Positions 26,721-36,902 are shown, numbered from the stretch's first letter. The stretch is DNA of 64,000 bases from Pedobacter sp. FW305-3-2-15-E-R2A2 (GCF_038446955.1 NZ_CP151803.1:7440001-7504000); one strand, 5' to 3'. Program-made: numbers and translations. Notes: generated by a model from the letters alone, not told the origin.

Positions 26721-27218
26721 ATGGGTACATCGGTATTCTATTTTGTAGCAACATTAAGCGTCATCTTTTCACTGATGGTTATCTTTTCCAAGAACCCGGT
26801 GCATAGTGTGCTTTACTTAATTGTTACTTTCTTTACATTAACAGTTCATTACATTTTGCTGAATGCACAATTCCTGGCAGTAGTGAACTTCATCGTTTAC
26901 ATGGGTGCCATTATGGTACTGTTCCTCTTTGTGCTGATGCTCCTCAACCTCAATAAAGACAATGAGCCGTTAAAATCGGGTCTGGTCAAGATCGTTGGGG
27001 TCATTGCAGGATGTTGCCTGGTGGTTACGATTATAGGTTCCCTGAAAGCTACTGCAATCTCTGATCCTGTTTTATTGAAAAATCCGAATCTGGGATTGGT
27101 AAAGAATTTAGGTAAGGAACTGTTTGGTCCTTATATGTTACCTTTTGAACTGTCTTCTATCTTATTGTTAACCGCAATGGTAGGCGCAGTATTATTAACT
27201 AAAAAAGAAAAAGCATAG
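26721..27218 (+). CDS. nuoJ: NADH-quinone oxidoreductase subunit J
   Basis: 165 residues, five membrane helices, with the helix-3 motif N-F-I-V-Y-M-G-A-I-M-V-L-F-L-F-V. A membrane-arm subunit involved in coupling. Its TAG overlaps the GTG start of nuoK by one base. Confidence 0.96.
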   Translation: MGTSVFYFVATLSVIFSLMVIFSKNPVHSVLYLIVTFFTLTVHYILLNAQFLAVVNFIVYMGAIMVLFLFVLMLLNLNKDNEPLKSGLVKIVGVIAGCCLVVTIIGSLKATAISDPVLLKNPNLGLVKNLGKELFGPYMLPFELSSILLLTAMVGAVLLTKKEKA

Positions 27219-27547
27219 TGAATAATTTAACTCAAGGATTACAGGGCGTACCACTTAACCATTATATCTGGCTAAGTGCTATTATTTTCACCATCGGTGT
27301 GATTGGTGTATTGACCCGCAGAAATGCCATCGTCATCTTTATGTCTGTGGAATTGATGCTGAATGCAGTGAATCTATTGCTTACCGCTTTTTCGGTACAT
27401 AGCAATGATCCCTCAGGACAAGTATTTGTGTTTTTTATCATGGTACTTGCCGCTGCTGAAGTTGCAGTAGGACTAAGTATTATTGTAATGGTGTACAGAA
27501 ATACACAATCTATAGATATAAACGTATTGAATCGCCTTAAGTGGTAA
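27218..27547 (+). CDS. nuoK: NADH-quinone oxidoreductase subunit K
   Basis: 109 residues, three helices with the two conserved membrane glutamates in M-S-V-E-L-M-L-N-A-V-N and A-A-A-E-V-A-V-G-L-S. The start is GTG at 27218, overlapping the nuoJ stop. A later start would cut the first helix. Confidence 0.96.
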   Translation: MNNLTQGLQGVPLNHYIWLSAIIFTIGVIGVLTRRNAIVIFMSVELMLNAVNLLLTAFSVHSNDPSGQVFVFFIMVLAAAEVAVGLSIIVMVYRNTQSIDINVLNRLKW

Positions 27548-27569
27548 TTAATAAGAATAAAGTAATAAC

Positions 27570-29462
27570 ATGATAAATTTAGTTTGGCTGGTTCCCTTAA
27601 TTCCTCTTTTAGGCTTTGTTATCAATGGCCTGGGAAGAAATACGCTTTCTAAAAACCTGATCGGTTTTATCGGAAGCAGCGTGATATTCATTTCCTTTGC
27701 CATTAGTGTAGGTATCTTCTTCGAATTGGGAGCAGATGCAAATAAGTCTCATGAGATCTTCTTGTTTGACTGGATCAGTGCCGGTAAGCTTAGTATTCCA
27801 CTTTCTTTCCTGGTAGATCCTTTGAGCTCAATCATGCTGCTGATCATTACAGGTGTCGGTTTCCTGATCCATATTTACTCGATTGGTTACATGCACAGTG
27901 ATGAGGCTTTTGGTAAGTTTTTCAGTTACCTAAACCTGTTTATCTTTTTCATGTTATTGTTGGTATTAGGTTCCAACTATATCGTCATGTTTATCGGATG
28001 GGAAGGGGTAGGTCTTTGTTCTTACTTACTGATCGGATTCTGGTATACCAACAGCAGCTATGCTTCTGCTGCAAAGAAAGCCTTTATCATGAACCGTATC
28101 GGTGACCTTGGCTTCTTATTAGGGGTGTTCTTCATCTTTACCACTTTTGGTAGTGTAGAGTTTTCTAAAATATTCCCTCAGGCAGCTAATATGCTTCCAG
28201 GAAATGGTACCATCGCTTTAATTGCCTTGTTATTGTTCATCGGTGCCTGCGGTAAATCGGCGCAATTGCCCTTGTTTACCTGGTTGCCTGATGCGATGGC
28301 GGGACCAACTCCTGTGTCTGCATTGATTCACGCAGCAACGATGGTAACGGCTGGTATTTACATGATTGCAAGATCAAACGTATTGTTTGATTTGGCACCA
28401 ATGATTCAGCACATTATTGCCATCGTCGGTCTGGCGACTGCTATTGTTGCAGCCATCATCGCGTTGACACAAACAGATATTAAAAAAGTACTGGCTTATT
28501 CTACCGTTTCACAATTGGGTTATATGTTCCTTGGCCTGGGTGTGGGTGCTTATAATGGTGCTTTCTTCCACGTAATTACACATGCTTTCTTTAAAGCTTT
28601 ATTGTTCTTATGTGCAGGTTCTGTAATTCATGCTTTACACCATGAGCAGGACATGAGACATATGGGCGGTTTGCGTAAGAAATTGCCGGTAACTTTCCTT
28701 ACGATGCTGATTGGTACCATTGCCATTGCAGGTTTACCTCCATTCTCAGGATTCTTCTCAAAAGATGAGATCCTGGCGCATGTATACATGCACGATAAAG
28801 TGATGTGGGCGATTGCTGTCTTCGGTGCTTTCTTAACGGCTTTTTATATGTTCAGAATGTTGTTCCTTACTTTCTACGGAAAGTATCGTGGAACACACCA
28901 TGCGGAAGAGAAAATCCATGAATCTCCAAAATCAATGACGATTCCTTTGATCGTTCTTGCGGTTCTTTCTGCCATCGGTGGAATGATCGGTATTCCGGAG
29001 ACATTGGGTGGAAATCATTGGTTGTCGCATTGGCTGGCCCCAGTGATCAAGCATACTGCTGAAGCTCCGGACCATGCTACAGAATATGCATTAATGGCTG
29101 TTTCTGTAGTAGGTGTATTGGTTTCAATTGCTTTTGCTTATGTGAAGTATATCAAACAAAACCATGTTCCGATTCCTGATGAGGGAAAAAGATCGGCATT
29201 GGCGAACTTATCATACAACAAATTCTATTTTGATGAGATCTATGATTTGTTGATCAGAAAACCTTTGGATGCGCTTTCTACTTTCTTCTACAAAATTATT
29301 GACAATAAAATTGTAGACGGTATAGTAAACGGTTTGGGATGGAGTACTTCGGAGGCCAGTAAAGGCTTAAGGTTGGTTCAGTCCGGAAACGTTGGTTTTT
29401 ATATCTTTATGATGGTGGTAGGAATCATCTCATTGTTATTGTATACTTATTTATCTCTATAA
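27570..29462 (+). CDS. nuoL: NADH-quinone oxidoreductase subunit L
   Basis: 630 residues. Antiporter-like proton-pumping subunit with G-W-E-G-V-G-L-C-S-Y-L-L-I-G, P-D-A-M-A-G-P-T-P-V-S-A-L-I-H-A-A-T-M-V and H-A-F-F-K-A-L-L-F-L. The C-terminal region has the amphipathic lateral helix followed by a last transmembrane segment, as in the family. Confidence 0.98.
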   Translation: MINLVWLVPLIPLLGFVINGLGRNTLSKNLIGFIGSSVIFISFAISVGIFFELGADANKSHEIFLFDWISAGKLSIPLSFLVDPLSSIMLLIITGVGFLIHIYSIGYMHSDEAFGKFFSYLNLFIFFMLLLVLGSNYIVMFIGWEGVGLCSYLLIGFWYTNSSYASAAKKAFIMNRIGDLGFLLGVFFIFTTFGSVEFSKIFPQAANMLPGNGTIALIALLLFIGACGKSAQLPLFTWLPDAMAGPTPVSALIHAATMVTAGIYMIARSNVLFDLAPMIQHIIAIVGLATAIVAAIIALTQTDIKKVLAYSTVSQLGYMFLGLGVGAYNGAFFHVITHAFFKALLFLCAGSVIHALHHEQDMRHMGGLRKKLPVTFLTMLIGTIAIAGLPPFSGFFSKDEILAHVYMHDKVMWAIAVFGAFLTAFYMFRMLFLTFYGKYRGTHHAEEKIHESPKSMTIPLIVLAVLSAIGGMIGIPETLGGNHWLSHWLAPVIKHTAEAPDHATEYALMAVSVVGVLVSIAFAYVKYIKQNHVPIPDEGKRSALANLSYNKFYFDEIYDLLIRKPLDALSTFFYKIIDNKIVDGIVNGLGWSTSEASKGLRLVQSGNVGFYIFMMVVGIISLLLYTYLSL

Positions 29463-29483
29463 AAGATCGTTCAACAAAACATA

Positions 29484-30950
29484 ATGGAACAACTTTTACT
29501 ACTTCTTATATTTCTACCATTGGTTGGCGCCGTGGTTACTGCCTTCACAGGAAGTGCAGCAAAACATGTTGCTTTGGTTTCAGCAATCCTTTCTTTGGCA
29601 TTGACTTTAATCACGGTATGTAATTTCACCCCGGATGCCAGTACGCAGTTTGCGGTGAATTATCCATGGATCCAGGATTTGGGAATCAATTTCCATGCGG
29701 GAATTGATGGCATCAGTATGATCACGGTCTTATTGACCAATGTATTGGTTCCGATCATTATCCTTTCCGCTTATCAGCATGACTACAAAAACAGCAATGC
29801 TTTCTTTGCATTGATCTTATTTATGCAGTTTGGTTTGCTATTGGTATTTACTGCAATGGATGCTTTCTTATTCTATATCGGATGGGAAGCAGCATTGATC
29901 CCGATCTATTTCATCTGTGCGATCTGGGGAGGTAAAGACAGAATTAAAGTAAACATGAAATTCTTTGTATACACGATAGCGGGATCTTTATTCATGCTGT
30001 TGGGGATCATCTACCTATACTTACAGAATCCTGCTCATAATTTCGATATTCAGGCTTTTTATAATTTAAACCTTGATTCTGTTCAGCAGAGCTGGATTTT
30101 CTGGGCTTTCTTTATCGCATTTGCGATTAAGATGCCAGTTTTTCCTTTCCATACCTGGCAGCCGGATACTTATACTGAGGCACCGACTCCAGGGACAATG
30201 TTGTTGTCAGGGATTATGCTGAAGATGGGTATTTACGGAGTGATCAGGTGGTTATTACCTGTTGCACCGGAAGGTGTTCAGCAATGGGGAAATCTAGCGA
30301 TCATTCTTTCTATTATAGGCGTGGTTTATGCTTCAATCATTGCGTTTACCCAAAAGGACGCGAAGCGATTAGTAGCCTATTCTTCTATTGCTCACGTTGG
30401 TTTGATCTCTGCAGGTATCTTTGCGTTAAACACACAAGGGATGCAGGGTGCAATGGTACAAATGTTAAGTCATGGTATCAATGTGGTTGGTTTGTTCTTT
30501 GTGCTGGACATCATTGCCCGCCGGATGAAAACAAATAAAATCGCTGAACTTGGTGGGATTGCCAAACAGGCGCCACAACTGGCCATCGTATTTTTGATCA
30601 TTGTATTGGGAACAGTAGCACTTCCCGGAACGAATGGTTTCATTGGAGAGTTTTTATTGTTAATCGGAATATATCAGTATAAAGTATGGGCTGGCGTTTT
30701 CGCTGGATTATCCATCATCTTCGGTGCAGTATATATGTTCAGAATGTATCAGAACATTATGCTTGGAAAAACCAACGACCTTACGATAGGATTTACAGAC
30801 ATAAAAGGATCTGAGAAAGTCGTATTGTATATCATCTGTGCCCTGATCATCGTTTTGGGAGTTTATCCTAAACCAATTCTGCATTTGTCAGAAGCCTCGG
30901 TACAACAATTAATAGAACAGGTAACACAAAAATTAACATCGGTAAACTAA
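29484..30950 (+). CDS. nuoM: NADH-quinone oxidoreductase subunit M
   Basis: 488 residues, about 14 helices. Antiporter-like proton-pumping subunit with Y-I-G-W-E-A-A-L-I-P, F-H-T-W-Q-P-D-T-Y-T-E-A-P-T-P-G-T and A-Y-S-S-I-A-H-V-G. It lies between nuoL and nuoN with short gaps. Confidence 0.98.
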   Translation: MEQLLLLLIFLPLVGAVVTAFTGSAAKHVALVSAILSLALTLITVCNFTPDASTQFAVNYPWIQDLGINFHAGIDGISMITVLLTNVLVPIIILSAYQHDYKNSNAFFALILFMQFGLLLVFTAMDAFLFYIGWEAALIPIYFICAIWGGKDRIKVNMKFFVYTIAGSLFMLLGIIYLYLQNPAHNFDIQAFYNLNLDSVQQSWIFWAFFIAFAIKMPVFPFHTWQPDTYTEAPTPGTMLLSGIMLKMGIYGVIRWLLPVAPEGVQQWGNLAIILSIIGVVYASIIAFTQKDAKRLVAYSSIAHVGLISAGIFALNTQGMQGAMVQMLSHGINVVGLFFVLDIIARRMKTNKIAELGGIAKQAPQLAIVFLIIVLGTVALPGTNGFIGEFLLLIGIYQYKVWAGVFAGLSIIFGAVYMFRMYQNIMLGKTNDLTIGFTDIKGSEKVVLYIICALIIVLGVYPKPILHLSEASVQQLIEQVTQKLTSVN

Positions 30951-30954
30951 GCAA

Positions 30955-32328
30955 ATGAATATCATCATAACAATTACTGTTACAGCTTTAGTGGTGCTTT
31001 ACGCAGGTTTGTTTAAAGCTAAAAAAGCGTTATTACCCCTTACCTTAATTGGTTTGCTTACTTCACTGGCTTTTGTAGTTACCTCATGGAATACAAACCA
31101 GACCTATTATGGTATGATGCAAATGGATAATTTTGCATTGGCTTTTGCCGGAATCACCATTTTAGGAACACTCTTTATCTTCCTGCTGACACAAAACTAT
31201 TTTGCAGAACACAGTGAGAACATTGCCGAATATTTTACGCTGATTCTCTTTGCCCTGTCAGGGATTGTCATCATGGTTTCTTATAAAAACATGTCGATGT
31301 TGTTCATCGGTGTAGAGATCATGTCTGTTGCCCTATATATTCTTGCGGGAATCCGGAAAAACAATTTTGCTTCCAATGAAGCTTCCTTGAAATACTTCCT
31401 GATGGGTGCATTCTCTACAGGTTTCTTATTGTTCGGTATTACGTTGATTTACGGCGCTACAGGATCTTTTGATCTCGAAGTGATCAATCAGTACCTGGTG
31501 ACTAATTACAAGAGCATATCGCCTTTATTCTATCCCGGTGTGATTTTATTGATGGTAGGTCTATGCTTTAAGATTGGTGCAGCACCTTTCCATTTCTGGA
31601 CACCGGATGTGTATGAAGGAGCTCCGACATTAATTACCTCCTTTATGTCTACCGTGGTGAAAACGGCTGGTTTTGCCGCTTTCCTTCGTTTATTTGCAGA
31701 TACATTTGCGCCTTTACATGATTTCTGGTTACCTCCTTTGATGGTGATCGTATGTTTGACTTTATTCATCGGTAACGTTACGGCGCTATTCCAAAAGAAT
31801 TTCAAAAGAATGCTGGCTTATTCCAGTATTTCCCATGCAGGTTACCTGTTGTTCTCTTTAGTTGCACTAACTGCAAGTTCGGCGAATAACGTATTGGTAT
31901 ATGCTGCTGCTTATACTTTTGCAAGTATTATCGCTTTCGGGGTATTGATTCTGGTGAAACAGAAAACGGGTAATGACAACTTTGAAAGTTTCAATGGTTT
32001 AGGAAAACGCAATCCTTTTGCGGCATTCGTACTTACAGTAGCGATGTTGTCTTTGGCAGGGATTCCTTTAACTGCAGGATTTATTGGTAAATACCTGATG
32101 TTTTTGAATGTAATGCATGACTACCAGTTTTATCTGGTGGCCTTTGCGATTTTAAACGCATTGGTAGGGTTTTACTATTATTTCAAGGTTATTGTGGCGA
32201 TGTATTTCAAAGATGGAGCTGAGATTGAGTTGGAAACCCCTGTGCAATATAAAGTTGTATTGGTCCTGTCATTGATCATTACTGTTTTCCTTGGTGTATA
32301 TCCTTCAGTAATTTTAAATCTGATATAA
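30955..32328 (+). CDS. nuoN: NADH-quinone oxidoreductase subunit N
   Basis: 457 residues, about 14 helices. Antiporter-like subunit with F-I-G-V-E-I-M-S-V-A-L-Y, P-F-H-F-W-T-P-D-V-Y-E-G-A-P-T and A-Y-S-S-I-S-H-A-G-Y. Last nuo gene, 4 bases after nuoM. No terminator is visible in the 45 bases before the DedA gene, so readthrough is possible. Confidence 0.98.
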   Translation: MNIIITITVTALVVLYAGLFKAKKALLPLTLIGLLTSLAFVVTSWNTNQTYYGMMQMDNFALAFAGITILGTLFIFLLTQNYFAEHSENIAEYFTLILFALSGIVIMVSYKNMSMLFIGVEIMSVALYILAGIRKNNFASNEASLKYFLMGAFSTGFLLFGITLIYGATGSFDLEVINQYLVTNYKSISPLFYPGVILLMVGLCFKIGAAPFHFWTPDVYEGAPTLITSFMSTVVKTAGFAAFLRLFADTFAPLHDFWLPPLMVIVCLTLFIGNVTALFQKNFKRMLAYSSISHAGYLLFSLVALTASSANNVLVYAAAYTFASIIAFGVLILVKQKTGNDNFESFNGLGKRNPFAAFVLTVAMLSLAGIPLTAGFIGKYLMFLNVMHDYQFYLVAFAILNALVGFYYYFKVIVAMYFKDGAEIELETPVQYKVVLVLSLIITVFLGVYPSVILNLI

Positions 32329-32373
32329 TCATTTCTGTAGATAATTATATGTAGTTTTACGAATAATTGAACT

Positions 32374-33036
32374 ATGCACGATTTCTGGAACTCATTACAG
32401 CACTTCATTGATCCCGAAAAACTACTTAAAGAAGGTGGTTTCTATGTTGTAATGTTCGTCATCTTTGCCGAGACGGGTTTGTTCTTTGGGTTCTTTTTAC
32501 CCGGAGACTATCTGTTGTTCCTCGCAGGTATGTTCGTCGCTACAGGCAAATTGGATGTCAACTTATATGTGTTGATTGCCGGACTGATCGTTGCTGCTGT
32601 ATCTGGAAATTTTACCGGTTATTGGTTTGGTCGAAAGACGGGCCCCGTACTGTACCATCGAAAGGACTCTTTCTTCTTTAAAAAACGCTATTTAAAGGCT
32701 GCCGAAGATTATTATAATAAACAGGGAGCCTTTGCGCTTATAATGGGGCGCTTTGTTCCGATTGTAAGAACTTTTGCACCGATTTTTGCTGGTGTAGTAA
32801 AATTAGACTTTAAAAGATTTGCATTATATAACTTTGCGGGTGCAATTATTTGGATTGCTTCCTTAACTTTGCTGGGTTATTTCCTTGGCAAGAGATTTGA
32901 AAAAGAGATTAACGACTATTTATTATACATTATTATAGGCTTCATTGTCATTACCACTATACCTCTCGTTTACACATTTGTAAAAAAGAAAGTTGTGAAG
33001 GACGACAATGATCATATATCAAACACTGAACAATAA
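32374..33036 (+). CDS. DedA family membrane protein
   Basis: 220 residues, four to five helices. It has the E-T-G-L-F-F-G-F-F-L-P-G-D-Y-L-L motif near the N-terminus and the conserved G-R-F-V-P-I-V-R-T-F-A-P loop, the signature of DedA/SNARE-associated proteins that flip phospholipids or undecaprenyl phosphate. It lies 2 bases before ppa, suggesting co-transcription. Confidence 0.93.
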   Translation: MHDFWNSLQHFIDPEKLLKEGGFYVVMFVIFAETGLFFGFFLPGDYLLFLAGMFVATGKLDVNLYVLIAGLIVAAVSGNFTGYWFGRKTGPVLYHRKDSFFFKKRYLKAAEDYYNKQGAFALIMGRFVPIVRTFAPIFAGVVKLDFKRFALYNFAGAIIWIASLTLLGYFLGKRFEKEINDYLLYIIIGFIVITTIPLVYTFVKKKVVKDDNDHISNTEQ

Positions 33037-33038
33037 AA

Positions 33039-33593
33039 ATGATTAAAGACGAGCATCATCCGTGGCACTGTGTTTCTCCGGGTGCAAACCTACCAGAATC
33101 CGTAAATGCAATTATTGAAATTCCTAAAGGATCTAAAGCTAAATACGAAATTGATAAAGATTCCCACCTGATTAAATTAGACAGAGTACTTTTCTCTTCT
33201 GTAATGTATCCGGCAAATTATGGTTTTATCCCACAAACTTATTGTGATGATAATGACCCTTTAGATATCCTTGTACTATGCTCTGTAGACGTTTATCCGA
33301 TGTCTATCGTTGAAGCGAAAGTAATTGGTGTAATGCACATGGTGGATAATGGTGAGCAGGACGATAAAATTATTGCAGTAGCAAAAAACGACATGTCTGT
33401 TAACTACATCAATGACTTAGCAGAATTGCCTCCTCATACGATGAAAGAAATTGTTAAATTCTTTCAGGACTATAAGGCATTAGAAGAAAAACAAGTAACT
33501 ATTGAACATCTTTTGGGCGTTCGGTATGCACATAAAGTGATACAGGAAAGTATCATCCTTTATGACCAAAAGTTTAGAAATAACAATTCTTAA
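33039..33593 (+). CDS. ppa: Inorganic pyrophosphatase (family I)
   Basis: 184 residues. Hydrolyses pyrophosphate in the cytoplasm. It has E-I-P-K-G-S-K-A-K-Y-E near the N-terminus, Y-P-A-N-Y-G-F-I-P-Q-T-Y and the metal-binding D-D-N-D-P-L-D-I-L-V. The stop overlaps the next gene's ATG by one base. Confidence 0.97.
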   Translation: MIKDEHHPWHCVSPGANLPESVNAIIEIPKGSKAKYEIDKDSHLIKLDRVLFSSVMYPANYGFIPQTYCDDNDPLDILVLCSVDVYPMSIVEAKVIGVMHMVDNGEQDDKIIAVAKNDMSVNYINDLAELPPHTMKEIVKFFQDYKALEEKQVTIEHLLGVRYAHKVIQESIILYDQKFRNNNS

Positions 33594-34909
33594 TGGAAGG
33601 TTTTAAGATATTTTTAACATTCTTCTTAGTAGCACTGAACGGCTTTTTCGTTGCAGCAGAGTTTGCAATTGTAAAAGTCAGAGCCTCTCAAATTGAAATT
33701 AAAGCAAAATCAGGAAGCAGGGTAGCGAATATTGCAAAATATATTACCCAGCATCTTGATGGTTACCTGGCTGCAACGCAGCTGGGTATTACACTTGCTT
33801 CACTTGGACTGGGTTGGGTTGGTGAGTCTGTCATGCACAGTTTGATCCACGATTTCCTGGTAAGGTTTAACTTTTCTGAAGTATACATTACTTCCATCTC
33901 TACTGCCATCGCCTTTTTATTGATTACCGTAATGCACATTGTGTTCGGTGAGCTGGCGCCTAAATCGGTGGCGATACAGAGACCAGTAGCTACCACATTG
34001 TTTATTGCCATACCTTTACAGGCATTCTACCTGATCTTCAGACCATTTATATGGGTGTTGAATGGTTTTGCCAATGTGATCCTTAAATTATTCGGAATTT
34101 CTAATGTAGGTGGACATGAATCTGTGCACAGTACAGAGGAACTTCATTATCTGTTGGATCAGGGTAAAGAAAGTGGGGCTTTAGATACCAATGAGCACGA
34201 ATTAATTAAAAATGTCTTTGACTTTAATGAAAGGGTTGTAAAGAACATTATGGTTCCCAGAACCAAAATATCAGGAATTGAACTTTCTGCTGCCCCTGCC
34301 GATGTGATTTCAAAAATCATTGGCGAAGGGTATTCCAGGTTACCGGTATATGATGAAATCATTGATAAAATCATTGGTATTATTCATGCTAAAGACATTT
34401 TACCGCTATTGGCAGATAAGAAGGACTGGGCACTGAAAGACATCATCAGAAAGCCTTATTTTGTTCCTGAGACCAAAAAAATCAATGACCTGTTGAGTGA
34501 ACTTCAGCAGAAACGTATCCAGATAGCGATTGTCATCGATGAATTTGGTGGAACCGCAGGTATGGTTACACTGGAAGATATCGTAGAAGAGATTGTTGGA
34601 GAAATCCAGGATGAGTATGATGAGGAAAAACCAACAGTAGAGAAGATCTCTGAGACGGAATTTATCATCAATGCTTATGCTACTGTTTACGATGTAAATG
34701 AGCATTTACCTCATGATCTTCCTGAAGACGAAGATTTCGATACGGTAGGAGGATTGGTCTCTCATGCTTTCGGTAAAATACCTGAAGTAGGGGACAGCGA
34801 AGAGTGTTACGGTTATTTATTCACTATCCTAAAGAAAACCGAGCAAAACATTGAAACCATAAAGCTTGAACTGGTGATTGCGAAAAGCGATATGGTGGAC
34901 AACCATTAA
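33593..34909 (+). CDS. CNNM/CorC-type transporter (hemolysin family protein)
   Basis: 438 residues. A DUF21/CNNM membrane domain with four helices (about 1-185), then two CBS repeats (about 205-325; V-P-R-T-K-I-S-G-I and I-A-I-V-I-D-E-F-G-G-T-A-G), then a CorC_HlyC domain (about 345-430). Related proteins export magnesium or cobalt; substrate not determined here. It overlaps ppa by one base and is followed after 11 bases by rsmE. Confidence 0.93.
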   Translation: MEGFKIFLTFFLVALNGFFVAAEFAIVKVRASQIEIKAKSGSRVANIAKYITQHLDGYLAATQLGITLASLGLGWVGESVMHSLIHDFLVRFNFSEVYITSISTAIAFLLITVMHIVFGELAPKSVAIQRPVATTLFIAIPLQAFYLIFRPFIWVLNGFANVILKLFGISNVGGHESVHSTEELHYLLDQGKESGALDTNEHELIKNVFDFNERVVKNIMVPRTKISGIELSAAPADVISKIIGEGYSRLPVYDEIIDKIIGIIHAKDILPLLADKKDWALKDIIRKPYFVPETKKINDLLSELQQKRIQIAIVIDEFGGTAGMVTLEDIVEEIVGEIQDEYDEEKPTVEKISETEFIINAYATVYDVNEHLPHDLPEDEDFDTVGGLVSHAFGKIPEVGDSEECYGYLFTILKKTEQNIETIKLELVIAKSDMVDNH

Positions 34910-34920
34910 TCCTTTGAGCG

Positions 34921-35625
34921 ATGCATGTTTTTTATACACCCGATATTGATTCCAGCGAGTATAGCTTAAACGAAGAAGAAAGTAAGCATTGTCTGAAAGT
35001 TCTAAGGTTAGGCCGTGGCGATGTTGTCAATCTGATTGATGGAAAAGGTGGCTTTTATGAAGCAGAGATCATTGGAGAGAGTAAAAGAAATGTTCAGCTT
35101 CGTGTTACACAATCCGTTCAGGAGCATCAAAAAAGAAACCATCACCTTCATATCGTCGTTGCACCTACAAAGAACATCGACCGGTTGGAATGGTTTCTGG
35201 AGAAAGCAACTGAAATAGGAATTGATGAAATTACTCCGGTGATCTGTGAAAGATCGGAACGGAAGATCATTAAAGAAGACCGGTTAACCAAAGTAATCAC
35301 CTCCGCTGTTAAGCAGTCTTTACAAGCTTATCACCCGGTATTAAATCCGCAGATTTCCTTAATTGATTTCCTGAAAATGGAGCATGATTCCGTTAAAATG
35401 ATTGCCCATTGTATTGATGGGGAGCCACGTCAATACATTAGCCAGCTGCTCGTGCCTCATCAACGTTATCTCATACTTATTGGCCCTGAAGGTGATTTTA
35501 GCCCGAAGGAAATCGAACTTGCTTTGCAAAGCGGGTTTAAACCCCTAACTTTAGGTAATACACGTCTGAGAACAGAAACTGCTGCATTGGCTGCCTGTTT
35601 TGAGGTGAATTATTTGAACCGATGA
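34921..35625 (+). CDS. rsmE: 16S rRNA (uracil-1498-N3)-methyltransferase
   Basis: 234 residues. An N-terminal PUA-like domain (H-C-L-K-V-L-R-L) and a SPOUT knot with L-I-G-P-E-G-D-F-S-P-K-E and L-G-N-T-R-L-R-T-E-T-A-A. It methylates U1498 of 16S rRNA using SAM. The 83 bases that follow hold no clear gene or terminator. Confidence 0.96.
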   Translation: MHVFYTPDIDSSEYSLNEEESKHCLKVLRLGRGDVVNLIDGKGGFYEAEIIGESKRNVQLRVTQSVQEHQKRNHHLHIVVAPTKNIDRLEWFLEKATEIGIDEITPVICERSERKIIKEDRLTKVITSAVKQSLQAYHPVLNPQISLIDFLKMEHDSVKMIAHCIDGEPRQYISQLLVPHQRYLILIGPEGDFSPKEIELALQSGFKPLTLGNTRLRTETAALAACFEVNYLNR

Positions 35626-35708
35626 AACCATCATAAGCATACCGCTTAAAAAAGCAATGAATAGGCGCATGATCGCTTCATAACCGATAAAAGACAATTA
35701 TTATTCCA

Positions 35709-36365
35709 ATGAAAATTAAACTTTGCTTAATTGCCGGATTAATGATCCTGTTGAGTGGTTTTAAGCCACCCACCTATAAAATGGCAAAATTGAAATATAA
35801 TGGGGGAGGAGATTGGTATGCCAACAGAACTGCGCTTCCAAACCTGATCGATTTTTGTAATAAAAACCTGAATACAAACTTTGCGCCGCAAGACGTTATC
35901 GTCGAAGTAGGCAGCGCTGAGCTGTTTAACTATCCTTTTATCTACCTTACCGGGCATGGCAATGTCGTCTTTAGTCCTAATGAAGCAGAGAATTTAAGAA
36001 AATACCTGATCGGTGGGGGATTTCTTCATATCGACGATAATTACGGATTGGATAAGTTTATCCGTAAGGAAATGAAAAAGGTTTTTCCGGAGCTTTCTTT
36101 TGTAGACCTGCCCCCGAATCACCCACTCTATCACCAGAAATTTAAATTCCCGAAAGGACTGCCTAAAATCCATGAACATGATGGTAAAGTACCTCAGGGG
36201 CTTGCCTTAATCTGGGAAGGACGGGTGGTTTGCTATTACACATTTGAATGCGATCTGGGGAATGGATGGGAAGACTTTGGTACTTATCCCGAGGACACAC
36301 AAGATAAGCGCCTGAACGCCTTAAAAATGGGCGCAAATTTAGTTCAATATGCATTAACACAATAA
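35709..36365 (+). CDS. DUF4159 domain protein, probably exported
   Basis: 218 residues with an N-terminal hydrophobic signal (about 1-19). The DUF4159 domain has Y-L-T-G-H-G-N-V-V-F-S, G-G-G-F-L-H-I-D-D-N-Y-G and P-P-N-H-P-L-Y, a glutamine-amidotransferase-like fold without an obvious catalytic Cys. The function of this family is not known. It lies 2 bases before the biotinyl-domain gene. Confidence 0.85.
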   Translation: MKIKLCLIAGLMILLSGFKPPTYKMAKLKYNGGGDWYANRTALPNLIDFCNKNLNTNFAPQDVIVEVGSAELFNYPFIYLTGHGNVVFSPNEAENLRKYLIGGGFLHIDDNYGLDKFIRKEMKKVFPELSFVDLPPNHPLYHQKFKFPKGLPKIHEHDGKVPQGLALIWEGRVVCYYTFECDLGNGWEDFGTYPEDTQDKRLNALKMGANLVQYALTQ

Positions 36366-36367
36366 CT

Positions 36368-36865
36368 ATGAAGGTCAAAGTAAATGAACAACACAATTTT
36401 GAGGTAGAAGTAGCAGAAAAAGTATTAAAAGTTAATGGGCTGGAGCTGCAGATCGATACCAGAGATCTCTCTGCAACACAGAAACATGTGATCTATCAGA
36501 ATAAATCCTATAATATAGAGCTGGTAGAGCGCAACGAAGACGGAAAGGCAGTGGTCATTAAAGTAAATGGTACTCTTTATCAGGTTGGAATAGAAGACCA
36601 GTATGATGAATTGCTCAAAAAACTGGGGATGGACAGCTCCTCTGCAAATAAGGTGCTCGAAATTAAGGCCCCTATGCCAGGATTGGTGCTGAATGTCATT
36701 GTAACAGAAGGACAGGAAGTGAATAAAGGGGACAGTCTGTTGGTATTGGAGGCGATGAAGATGGAAAATATTATTAAATCACCAACCGGAGGAATAGTGA
36801 AGAAGATTCTGATCCGGAAGGGGGATAAGGTAGAAAAGAACGAAATTCTACTGCAATTCGCATAA
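36368..36865 (+). CDS. Biotin/lipoyl-attachment domain protein (BCCP-like)
   Basis: 165 residues. The C-terminal 75 residues form a biotinyl domain with the attachment lysine K131 in E-A-M-K-M-E-N, preceded by A-P-M-P-G-L-V. The N-terminal half is a beta-rich adaptor. In Bacteroidota such proteins are the biotin carrier of acyl-CoA or decarboxylase complexes, but no carboxylase subunits are adjacent. Terminator at 36864. Confidence 0.88.
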   Translation: MKVKVNEQHNFEVEVAEKVLKVNGLELQIDTRDLSATQKHVIYQNKSYNIELVERNEDGKAVVIKVNGTLYQVGIEDQYDELLKKLGMDSSSANKVLEIKAPMPGLVLNVIVTEGQEVNKGDSLLVLEAMKMENIIKSPTGGIVKKILIRKGDKVEKNEILLQFA

Positions 36866-36890
36866 AAAAAGGAGCGTTGCTCCTTTTTTT
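36864..36890. terminator. Bidirectional terminator between the biotinyl-domain gene and gldJ
   Basis: AAAAAAAGGAGC, a GTTG loop, and CTCCTTTTTTT. It serves the plus-strand run ending at 36865 and the minus-strand gldJ. Confidence 0.88.
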
Positions 36891-36902
36891 ATGCTTTTAA
36901 TT

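Noticed and set aside
35626..35708. Short hydrophobic reverse frame between rsmE and the DUF4159 gene
   Set aside because: The open frame runs on into rsmE antisense, with no start context or terminator; likely chance.
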